NCBI RefSeq assembly: GCF_003385235.1
Contig: NZ_PQIA01000005.1
Coordinates: 1 to 64,000 of the forward strand
Reading direction: 5' to 3'
Source of the DNA: Amycolatopsis circi
GTDB taxonomy: Bacteria > Actinomycetota > Actinomycetes > Mycobacteriales > Pseudonocardiaceae
DNA length: 64,000 nucleotides
In this document: piece by piece, positions 1 to 6,748 of the stretch
How the letters are laid out: each line of letters starts with the position of its first letter
Numbering within the stretch: position 1 is the first letter of the stretch
Notes under the pieces: model-generated
Seen by the model: only the letters and a program-made list of their open reading frames with translations
The model's database searches: none
What the model was told of the DNA's origin: nothing
Position numbers and translations under genes: made by a program

Positions 1-12
1 GGTGCATTCTCA

Positions 13-27
13 ACTTATTCAACAAGT
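13..27. promoter_or_regulatory. Near-palindromic operator-like site before the monooxygenase
   Basis: ACTTATTCAACAAGT reads almost identically on both strands (arms ACTT/AAGT, with TT/AA inside) in an AT-rich pocket just upstream of the first gene. The size and symmetry fit a TetR- or MarR-type operator; FAD monooxygenases of this family often sit beside such a regulator. The regulator itself would lie left of the window. Assignment to a regulator family is inference. Confidence 0.4.
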
Positions 28-52
28 GATGAAAACAGGGGAGATGGGAAAG

Positions 53-1291
53 ATGACCGAGCACACGGGGTGCGTCATCGTCGGCGGCCGACCGGCAGGC
101 ATGGTGGCGGGTTTGCTCCTGGCCCGAGCGGGCGTAGAAGTCACGGTGCTGGAGAAGCACGCAGATTTCCTGCGCGATTTCCGCGGCGACACCGTCCACC
201 CGTCCACCCTCACGCTCCTGGACGAGCTGGGCCTTGGCGAGAAGTTCGAGGCGCTGCCGCAGAGCAAGATGACCACAGTCGGCCTCCCGACGCCCGACGG
301 CGACCAGTTGACCATCGCCGACATGTCGCTGCTGAAGGTCCCCCGCCCCTACGTCGCGATGGTCCCCCAATGGGATTTCCTAGACCTTCTCGCCGAAACA
401 GCGCAGAAAGAACCGACTTTCACCCTGCGCCTGGAAACCGAAATGACCGGCCTCCTCCGCTCCGGCCGCCAGGTCACCGGCGTCCGCTACCGCACCGCCG
501 ACGGCACCGAAGGCGAGCTAACGGCCAACCTCGTAATAGCCGCCGACGGCCGCTGGTCCCTGGCTCGCCGCTCCGCCGGCCTCACCCCGCGCGAGTACTA
601 CACCCCGTTCGACGCCTGGTGGTTCCGGCTTTCCCGCAAGCCCGAAGAGCGGGAAGCCAGCTTGACGGCGCGGATGAGCAAGGGACACCTCGCAGTGCCG
701 TTGCCGCGCAAGGGCTACTACCAGATCGCCTACCTGGCGCCGAAGGGCAAAGACCTGAACGAGGCAGGCATCGAAAGCTTCCGCCGAGACATCGCCGAGG
801 TCTGCCCGGAATTCGCCGACCGGGTGCACGAGCTGACCTCCATGGACGACGTCAAGTTCCTCGACGTCCGCCTCAACCGCCTGAACCGCTGGCACGTCGA
901 CGGCCTGCTCTGCATCGGCGACGCCGCCCACGCGATGTCACCGGTAGGCGGCGTCGGAATCAACCTGGCAGTACAAGACGCCGTCGCCGCCGCGAGGCTA
1001 CTGGCCGACCCACTCCTCCGAGGCAGGCCGACCGAGCAGAACCTCACCGCTGTCCGCCGCCGTCGCCTCCTGCCGACCGTCGCCGTCCAGGGACTGCAAC
1101 GCGTTCTCCACCGCCGCGTGATAGGCCCCGTAATGACCGGCCGCGCCGACGGACCCCCGTCCCAGTTGATCGCACTGTTCAGGCGCTTCCCGCAACTCTC
1201 CCGCGTCCCGGCACTCCTCATCGGCGTAGGCATCCGCCGGGAATCCGCACCAGCCTTCGCCCGCCGCCCAGCAGAACCGGCCAGCCGCTAA
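53..1291 (+). CDS. FAD-dependent monooxygenase (PheA/TfdB/UbiH-type)
   Basis: Predicted flavoprotein hydroxylase of the FAD_binding_3 family, 412 aa, cytosolic, probably oxidising an aromatic or polyketide-like substrate with NAD(P)H and O2. The N-terminal dinucleotide fold is followed by ELGLGEKFEALP, and the second FAD motif GDAAHAMSPVGGVGINLAVQDA-like block lies near residues 285-305. ATG at 53 is preferred over GTG 2, ATG 29 and ATG 44 because AGGGGAG (37-43) sits 9 nt before it. Odd point: the usual GGGPAG fingerprint reads GGRPAG (codon CGA), so the second glycine of GxGxxG is arginine, which could weaken FAD binding. A palindromic site upstream suggests repressor control. Its substrate cannot be told from sequence. 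Confidence 0.85.
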   Translation: MTEHTGCVIVGGRPAGMVAGLLLARAGVEVTVLEKHADFLRDFRGDTVHPSTLTLLDELGLGEKFEALPQSKMTTVGLPTPDGDQLTIADMSLLKVPRPYVAMVPQWDFLDLLAETAQKEPTFTLRLETEMTGLLRSGRQVTGVRYRTADGTEGELTANLVIAADGRWSLARRSAGLTPREYYTPFDAWWFRLSRKPEEREASLTARMSKGHLAVPLPRKGYYQIAYLAPKGKDLNEAGIESFRRDIAEVCPEFADRVHELTSMDDVKFLDVRLNRLNRWHVDGLLCIGDAAHAMSPVGGVGINLAVQDAVAAARLLADPLLRGRPTEQNLTAVRRRRLLPTVAVQGLQRVLHRRVIGPVMTGRADGPPSQLIALFRRFPQLSRVPALLIGVGIRRESAPAFARRPAEPASR

Positions 1292-1307
1292 CCCCGCGAC
1301 CAGCGAG

Positions 1308-2028
1308 TCGCCGCCAAACGGCAACGGCTCTTACCCGCGGCAAGTACCGCCCGCCACCCACCGGCAAGTCCGCCGGTGGGCCATGGCCGGACAACGGCAA
1401 CTCGTTTCACCATCACCCGGCGACAACGTCGCCACCCACCCGGCAACAGATGCCTCGCCATCAAACGGCAACCCCGCACGCCACTCGCCAGCGGCAGACC
1501 TACCTCGCCACTGAACGGCTAACACTCCCCACCGCTCAGCAGCCGAGCACCCCAGACGCTCTCGCCGCTCACCGGCAACAGCACCGGCCACTCGCCGATA
1601 GCCTTCGAAGAACCGAGCCACCGATCCTCGAAGCATCGACTCGCAACTGAACGCCAGCCACCCTTTCGCCGCTCACCGGCAACGGCCCCCGCTGGTCAAC
1701 ACCGCGACCGCCAACTGCCTCTCGCCACCCAGTGGCGACAAGATCGCCCACTCGCCAACCGAGTACCACTCGTCTTTCGCCACTCAGCGGCAAAAGCGCC
1801 GACCACTCCCCGACCGGGGCACCAGGCACCATTCGCCATTCAGCGGCAACGGCCCCGCATGCCCGCCAACCCGGCACCAGCAACCCGCTCGCCGCTCAAC
1901 GGCGACAGCCCAAGCCACCGCCGCGACCCCACCCCGTCGACCGGAAAACCAGCCCCGACCAGGGATTCGCCACTAAACGGCAACACCCGAAACCACCCAC
2001 CGAACCCCTGTCGCCAAAAAACGGCGAC
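1308..2028 (+). repeat. Array A of the 18-bp palindromic repeat, in a convergent gap
   Basis: Twelve recognisable copies of the TCGCC-N8-GGCRAC core start at 1308, 1429, 1455, 1505, 1562, 1666, 1722, 1777, 1833, 1889, 1967 and 2011, all in the same orientation (TCGCC left, GGCAA right where asymmetric). Five successive copies are spaced 56, 55, 56 and 56 bp. A weaker copy lies near 1641. The array fills the whole 744-bp gap between the converging monooxygenase and FAH hydrolase genes. Sequences between copies are not alike. The last copy (2011) has an A6 centre and lies 7 bp beyond the hydrolase stop codon. No gene is supported in this stretch; open frames here are shadows of GC-rich sequence. 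Confidence 0.85.
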
Positions 2029-2035
2029 AGGCAGC

Positions 2036-2806
2036 TCAGAGGTCCTGCACCGGGTTCGTCAGAGTGCCGATGCCGTCGATCGTGATGGAGACTGACTGCC
2101 CGTCGACGATCGGACCGACGCCTTCCGGCGTGCCGGTGAGGATCACGTCGCCGGGAAGAAGCGTCATCACCCGCGACACGAACTCGACCAGCTCGGGCAC
2201 CTTGTGCACGAGATCGGAAGTCCGGCCGTCCTGCTTCAGTTCGCCGTCGACCTCGCTGCGGAGCGCCAGGTCGGACGGGTCGATCGACGTGTCGATCCAC
2301 GGGCCGAGCGGGCAGAAGGTGTCGAACCCCTTCGCCCGGCCCCACTGGCCGTCGGACTTCTGCAGGTCGCGCGCGCTCACGTCGTTCGCGACCGTGTAGC
2401 CGAGGATCGCACTGGCCGCGCGGGCCGCGGGCACGTTCTTGACCGGCTGCCCGATGACGACCGCGAGTTCACCCTCGAAGTCGACGCGACCGACATCCGC
2501 CGGCCGACGGATCGGAGCGTTCGGCCCGATCACCGTCGTCGACGGCTTGATGAACAGCATCGGCGCGGACGGCACCTCGTTGCCGAACTCCGCCGCGTGC
2601 TTCGCGTAGTTCCGGCCGACAGCGATCACCTTCGACGGCAGGATCGGCGCGAGCAGCCGGACGTCAGCCAGCGGCCAGCGCTTGCCGGTGAAGTTCGGCT
2701 GGCCGAACGGATGTTCCGCGATCTCCAGGACCTGGGCATCGTCACCGTCCCCCTCGATCGAAGCGAACGCGACACCACTGGGATGAGCAATACGAGCTAG
2801 ACGCAC
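2036..2806 (-). CDS. Fumarylacetoacetate hydrolase (FAH) family protein
   Basis: A 256-aa member of the FAH fold (FAA_hydrolase), whose relatives cleave or isomerise 2-hydroxy-dienoate/acylpyruvate substrates with a divalent metal. Family signatures visible are KVIAVGRNYAKHAAEFGN near residues 60-77, the metal-binding FEGELAVVIG near 110, and the glycine-rich LTGTPEGVG near 222. Length is normal for the short FAH class. The start is GTG at 2806 with no Shine-Dalgarno; TAGACT lies 6 nt upstream, so the mRNA may be leaderless. M. tuberculosis has a similar gene (Rv2993c) beside leuB/serA, which supports a conserved housekeeping location. Exact substrate unknown. Confidence 0.9.
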   Translation of the reverse strand: MRLARIAHPSGVAFASIEGDGDDAQVLEIAEHPFGQPNFTGKRWPLADVRLLAPILPSKVIAVGRNYAKHAAEFGNEVPSAPMLFIKPSTTVIGPNAPIRRPADVGRVDFEGELAVVIGQPVKNVPAARAASAILGYTVANDVSARDLQKSDGQWGRAKGFDTFCPLGPWIDTSIDPSDLALRSEVDGELKQDGRTSDLVHKVPELVEFVSRVMTLLPGDVILTGTPEGVGPIVDGQSVSITIDGIGTLTNPVQDL

Positions 2807-2812
2807 AACACC

Positions 2813-2818
2813 AGTCTA
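2813..2818 (-). promoter_or_regulatory. Candidate -10 box for a leaderless transcript
   Basis: On the minus strand TAGACT ends 6 nt before the GTG start of the FAH-family gene, the spacing seen when actinobacterial transcription begins at the start codon. There is no ribosome binding site in between. Confidence 0.45.
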
Positions 2819-2830
2819 CGTATACGCACC

Positions 2831-2863
2831 GACTGTCGCGCACCCCGAGCACGTGCGACAGTC
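2831..2863. other. Inverted repeat between cimA and the FAH gene
   Basis: Nine-base perfect arms GACTGTCGC / GCGACAGTC are separated by 15 bases. It lies downstream of cimA and 25-57 bp upstream of the FAH gene, so it could be a terminator for cimA without a U-tract or an operator over the FAH promoter. The rest of the gap (2864-3081) shows nothing recognisable. Confidence 0.45.
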
Positions 2864-3081
2864 CCCCTCGCTCCGTTAGCCGCGAAAAGACCTCTGACAC
2901 CAGCCGACCAGCCGTCACCTCACTGGCGCGAATGGACCCTTCACGCCATCAGGAAGCGACCAATCTCAGCACAGCACCAACGCGAACAGCTGCCAACGGA
3001 CCCGCTCACGAGCCGCAATACCCGCGACACGAAGGCCACGGCGCACAAACGTCCCAACGCGACTCACCCGCACGGCCCGAC

Positions 3082-4752
3082 TCACCCGCCCACAGCCGCC
3101 ACCCCCAGCTCAGGCACCGACTGCTCCAGCTCCGACGCGACCGTCAGGCTCTTGTGGACCAGCGCATCACACAACGCCAGCCAACTCGCCTCGACGATGC
3201 TGCCGTGCACTCCCACAGTCGTCCATTCGTGTTCGCCGTCACTAGTTTCAAGAAGCACCCGCGTGACGGCATCCGTCCCCGGGTTCGACGGCAGGATCCG
3301 CACCTTGTAATCAGCCAGCTCCATGCTGTCCAACCAGGACAGATACGGCAGCAACGCCTGGCGCAGCGCCGCGTCGAGGGCGTGCACCGGGCCGTTCCCC
3401 TCCGCGGTGGCGATGACCCTCTCGCCCGCGACATGCACCTTCACCGTCGCTTCAGACACAACCTCGCCATCCGGACGGTGGTCCAGCACCACCCGATACG
3501 ACTCGAGTTCGAACGGCGGCGGATCCGACTTCTCGCCGGAAACCTCCTCGACCTCGCGGCGCAGCAACAGGCCCAGCGAGGCGTCGGCCGCCTCGAACGA
3601 CCAGCCTTCCGATTCGAGTTCCTTCACCTTCCGCACCGCGTTCGTGAGTGCGTCAGGCCGGCCGGCAAGGTCGACCCCGAGCTCACGTCCCTTGAGCTCG
3701 AGACTGGCCCTGCCGGCCATCTCCGTGACCAGTACCCGCATGCCGTTGCCGACAGAAGACGGATCGATGTGGTTGTACAACAACGGATCCACCTTGATCG
3801 CGCTCGCGTGCAGCCCCGCCTTGTGGGCGAAAGCGGACGACCCGACGTAAGCCTGGTGGGTGTCGGGTGCGAGGTTGGCGATTTCGGCCAAAGCATGGGA
3901 GACGCGAGTGAGCTCGGCGGTGCCTCCGGTCGGGAGGACCTCCATTCCGAGCTTGGTCACGAGGTTTCCCGCCACGGCGAACAGGTCGGCGTTGCCTGCC
4001 CGCTCCCCGTAGCCGTTCGCGGTGCACTGCACGTGCGTCGCGCCGGCCTGTACCGCGGCGACAGAATTCGCCACAGCACAGGAAGTATCATCCTGGCAAT
4101 GGATTCCGAGCCGGAATCCGGTCTTTTCCTTGATCTCGCCTACGGTTTCAGCAAGCCCAAGCGGCAGTTGTCCCCCATTGGTGTCGCACAGCACGAGCAC
4201 GTCCGCACCGGCGTGCGCCGCCGCGTCGAGCACTCGCAGCGAGGTCTCGGGCGAGAAAGCGTAGCCGTCGAAAAAGTGTTCTGCGTCAAGGAAAACGCGG
4301 CGTCCTTCGCCGACAAGGAACTCGACCGTGTCACGCACCATCGCGCACGCCTCGTCGACGTCGACCCGCAGTGCCCGTTCGATGTGCCGAAGGTCCGATT
4401 TGGCCACCAATGTGATGATCGGTGCCTCCGAATCCAAGAGTGCACGGACCTGCGGATCTTTCTCGGCCGCGGCCCCCGCCTTGCGCGTGGATCCGAACGC
4501 GACGAGCGCAGCGTGCTTGAGCGGTAATTCTCCTTTTGCCGCACGGGAAAAGAACTCCGTGTCCTTCGGCAACGCACCCGGCCAGCCGCCCTCGATGAAC
4601 CCGACACCCAGCTCGTCCAACAGCCGCGCGACGGCCAGTTTGTCCGTGACGGAGTAGGTGATTCCTTCGCGCTGAGCACCGTCGCGCAAAGTGGTGTCAT
4701 AGAGGTGGAAGGCATCGCCGAGCGGCGTGCCAGCGGGTTCCGTGCGGGTCAC
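3082..4752 (-). CDS. cimA: (R)-citramalate synthase
   Basis: Condenses pyruvate with acetyl-CoA to (R)-citramalate, the threonine-independent entry to isoleucine (2-oxobutyrate) synthesis. The 556-aa protein has an N-terminal HMG-CoA-lyase-like TIM barrel opening with YDTTLRDGAQREG (about residues 18-30) and metal-ligand histidines in GIHCQDDTSCAVANS, and a C-terminal LeuA-type allosteric domain ending near LLETSDGEHEWTTVGV. Citramalate rather than isopropylmalate synthase is favoured by the TLRDGAQREGITYSVTDKL N-terminus and overall order; 2-isopropylmalate synthase is the main alternative. GTG start at 4752 has GGAG 6-7 nt upstream. Expression is probably set by the leader peptide and attenuator immediately upstream, whose Ile codons match the pathway end product. 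Confidence 0.9.
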   Translation of the reverse strand: MTRTEPAGTPLGDAFHLYDTTLRDGAQREGITYSVTDKLAVARLLDELGVGFIEGGWPGALPKDTEFFSRAAKGELPLKHAALVAFGSTRKAGAAAEKDPQVRALLDSEAPIITLVAKSDLRHIERALRVDVDEACAMVRDTVEFLVGEGRRVFLDAEHFFDGYAFSPETSLRVLDAAAHAGADVLVLCDTNGGQLPLGLAETVGEIKEKTGFRLGIHCQDDTSCAVANSVAAVQAGATHVQCTANGYGERAGNADLFAVAGNLVTKLGMEVLPTGGTAELTRVSHALAEIANLAPDTHQAYVGSSAFAHKAGLHASAIKVDPLLYNHIDPSSVGNGMRVLVTEMAGRASLELKGRELGVDLAGRPDALTNAVRKVKELESEGWSFEAADASLGLLLRREVEEVSGEKSDPPPFELESYRVVLDHRPDGEVVSEATVKVHVAGERVIATAEGNGPVHALDAALRQALLPYLSWLDSMELADYKVRILPSNPGTDAVTRVLLETSDGEHEWTTVGVHGSIVEASWLALCDALVHKSLTVASELEQSVPELGVAAVGG

Positions 4753-4793
4753 GGTGTTCTCCTTGTGGCGGGGAAGAACCTGGTCCAGGCAAC

Positions 4794-4865
4794 AAAAAAA
4801 CCTCCCGCATGGGTGCGAGAGGTTGCGCGCCGGTAGCTCTTGTGGAGCGTCTATCCGGCGCGCAA
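4794..4865 (-). promoter_or_regulatory. Attenuator upstream of cimA: competing hairpins with U7 terminator
   Basis: Reading the minus strand, TTGCGCGCCGG (4865-4855) pairs perfectly over 11 bp with CCGGCGCGCAA (4833-4823). It is followed by AACCTCTCGC / GCGGGAGGTT (4824-4815 and 4808-4799) closed by ACCCAT and followed by a run of seven T (4800-4794), a textbook intrinsic terminator. The first hairpin overlaps the end of the leader peptide reading frame and abuts the terminator stem, so ribosome position can alter which structure forms. This is the arrangement of a transcription attenuator. The precise antiterminator was not folded computationally. Confidence 0.8.
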
Positions 4866-4904
4866 GGCAATAATGATGGAGATGGCGGTCATGCCGGACA
4901 TCAT
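4851..4904 (-). CDS. cimA leader peptide with Ile codon run
   Basis: A 17-residue frame, MMSGMTAISIIIALRAG, ends in TAG at 4851-4853. It contains four Ile codons (ATC, ATC, ATT, ATT), three of them consecutive, plus one Leu. GAGG lies 7 nt before ATG 4904 on the minus strand; ATG 4901 and ATG 4892 are in-frame alternatives. Position immediately before the U-tailed hairpin and upstream of an isoleucine-pathway gene fits a translation-coupled attenuator sensing charged tRNA-Ile. Inference rests on codon content and location; no experimental support is available here. Confidence 0.8.
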   Translation of the reverse strand: MMSGMTAISIIIALRAG

Positions 4905-4914
4905 GCCACAGCCT

Positions 4915-4938
4915 CGCCCGGCTTCCAAACGCCGGGCG
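4915..4938 (-). terminator. Hairpin after the siderophore ABC operon
   Basis: CGCCCGGC and GCCGGGCG form an 8-bp perfect stem around an 8-nt loop, 24 nt beyond the binding-protein stop codon. There is no T-tract. It separates the ABC operon from the cimA leader. Confidence 0.5.
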
Positions 4939-4962
4939 AAGCTTCCCACCTTCTGAGAGCCG

Positions 4963-5967
4963 TCAGCCGGGCAGATTGGCCAGGTAGCGACCGAATTCCT
5001 CGACCGCGGCAGCATTTCGCGGCCCCTCCACCAAAGCCGCGTACGGCAGCGCGAAGAAGCGTCCTTCCTTCACTGCCGGGATGTCGCGCAGGCCGGGACG
5101 CGAGCGGAGGAAGTTCTCCTTGTCGGCCACGCTGCCGACCTCGCCGCCGTAGTCGTTGATGAGAATGACGTCCGGTGCCCGCTGGATCACGGCTTCCCAG
5201 CTGACACTGGTCCAGCTGTCGTTGAGGTCCGCGAAGATGTTGGCACCACCCGATTTGGTGATGATTTCGTCCGGGCCCGCGTTGCGTCCGGAGGTGAATG
5301 GCTGGTCACGGCCGTCGTCGTAGAGGAAGACCTTGGGCTTCGGCCGTCCGGCCGGCACCGCGTTCGTGACAGCGGCGACCCGTGCGCGGTACTCTTCGAT
5401 CAAACGTTCTGCACGATCACTGATTCCGAACATTTTCCCCAAATTGCGCACATCTGTGTACAGCGCGTCGAGCGGTCGCATGATGCCTCGCTGCTTGCCA
5501 TTGCCGTTGCGGCACGCCTCGGTCAACAAGTAGCTGGAGATGCCCAGCTTCCCGAGGGAATCCGGGGTGAACCCGGTCGCCTCCGAGAAGCCGTAGTTCC
5601 AGCCCGCGAACACGAGGTCTGCTCCCGCGCCCTGCACCACCTCGCGGTTGATCTTCTCGGCGAGCTTGGGCACCTTGGCGAAATCGGCTTTCCAGGGCGA
5701 CGATGCCACCCCGCTGGACTGTCCTTTGTCGACCACGTAACCGGCCATCCGGTCGCCCAAGCCGAGCGCGAACATCAGCTCGGTGATGCCGATGTCATTC
5801 GTCACGACCCGGGAAGGAGGGCGAGACACGGTCAACGACGAACCGCAGTTGGCCACCGTCACGGGAAACCCGGCCGGGGCCGCTCCGCTGTCCCCTTCGG
5901 ACATTTGAGCGCCGCATCCGGTGGCAACGAGGGCGACCGTCACGATCAACGCGACTGTCCTACGCAT
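4963..5967 (-). CDS. Iron-siderophore ABC transporter substrate-binding lipoprotein
   Basis: Extracytoplasmic solute-binding protein (FepB/FecB, PeriplasmicBP_2 fold), 334 aa, expected to capture a ferric siderophore and deliver it to the adjacent permease. The signal peptide MRRTVALIVTVALVATGC ends in a lipobox (VATGC), so it is lipid-anchored. Characteristic blocks are VVTNDIGITELMFALGLGDRMAGYV near residues 55-80 and the C-terminal RPGLRDIPAVKEGRFFALP. The ATG at 5967 is chosen because the signal peptide begins there; an upstream in-frame extension to 6060 lies inside the ATPase gene. Its start overlaps the ATPase stop by 8 nt, indicating translational coupling. Siderophore type not determinable. 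Confidence 0.9.
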   Translation of the reverse strand: MRRTVALIVTVALVATGCGAQMSEGDSGAAPAGFPVTVANCGSSLTVSRPPSRVVTNDIGITELMFALGLGDRMAGYVVDKGQSSGVASSPWKADFAKVPKLAEKINREVVQGAGADLVFAGWNYGFSEATGFTPDSLGKLGISSYLLTEACRNGNGKQRGIMRPLDALYTDVRNLGKMFGISDRAERLIEEYRARVAAVTNAVPAGRPKPKVFLYDDGRDQPFTSGRNAGPDEIITKSGGANIFADLNDSWTSVSWEAVIQRAPDVILINDYGGEVGSVADKENFLRSRPGLRDIPAVKEGRFFALPYAALVEGPRNAAAVEEFGRYLANLPG

Positions 5968-6748
5968 GACTGTCCTCCTGGGACTCGAGCCGGTCGAACA
6001 ACAACTGCGGACGCCCCGTAGCGGGATGCGGCACCACGTGCCCGCGCACCCCGAACACATCGGCGAGCAAGGCAGGCGTGAGCACCTCGGCCGGGGTTCC
6101 GCTCGCGACGAGGCGACCGTGATCGAGCACGTGCACCATGTCGCACACGGCTGCGGCCAGGTTCAAATCGTGGAGCGCGGCCAGCACCGTCGGCCCGCTG
6201 GCACGAGCGAGCGCGAGGACTTCGAGCTGGTGCCGGATGTCGAGATGGTTGGTCGGCTCGTCGAGCACCAGGAGCCGTGGCTGCTGAGCGAGTGCACGCG
6301 CGATCAGCACGCGTTGCCGTTCGCCGCCGGACAAGGTGAGCACGCCTCGGTCCGTCAGGTGCGCCAAGCCGACTTGGTCCAGCGCGGCGGCACACAGCTG
6401 ATGGTCGGCTGCGCTCATGCGGTCGAGCAGGCCGTGGTGCGGCATTCGCCCCATCGCCACCACTTCGGCGACGGTGAAGTCGAACTCCGCATGCGATTCC
6501 TGCGCGACCGCGGCGATCGCGCGCGCCCGCTTCCGTGGTGCCATGCCGTCCACCGGCTGGCCGTCGACCAGCACAGCTCCGGCGGACGGTTTGAGCACCT
6601 GGTAGACGGCACGCAGCGTCGTCGACTTTCCGCTGCCGTTCGGACCGAGCAGTCCGACGAATTGGCCTTGCCGGGCTTCGAGGGTCACGTCGTCAACCAG
6701 CTTGCGACCGGCCGCGGTCACGCTGACGCCGTTGAGCGAGAGGTCCAT
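5960..6748 (-). CDS. Iron-siderophore ABC transporter ATP-binding protein
   Basis: FecE/FepC-type ATPase of 262 aa that powers the import system. Walker A GPNGSGKST at residues 35-43, Q-loop VAQESHAEFD, ABC signature LSGGERQR near 140, Walker B LLVLDEP near 160 and the H-loop ALHDLN are all intact. ATG at 6748 follows directly on the permease TGA (6751-6749), and its own end overlaps the lipoprotein start, so the three genes form one operon read permease-ATPase-lipoprotein. Confidence 0.94.
   Translation of the reverse strand: MDLSLNGVSVTAAGRKLVDDVTLEARQGQFVGLLGPNGSGKSTTLRAVYQVLKPSAGAVLVDGQPVDGMAPRKRARAIAAVAQESHAEFDFTVAEVVAMGRMPHHGLLDRMSAADHQLCAAALDQVGLAHLTDRGVLTLSGGERQRVLIARALAQQPRLLVLDEPTNHLDIRHQLEVLALARASGPTVLAALHDLNLAAAVCDMVHVLDHGRLVASGTPAEVLTPALLADVFGVRGHVVPHPATGRPQLLFDRLESQEDSHA

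Noticed and set aside
70-1650. Long open frame overlapping the monooxygenase in another frame
   Set aside because: Arg/Pro-rich composition typical of an off-frame reading of GC-rich coding sequence; the FAD monooxygenase frame has clear family motifs.
4794-4904. T-box riboswitch upstream of cimA
   Set aside because: No T-box sequence or specifier-loop structure is visible; the leader peptide with Ile codons explains the terminator better.
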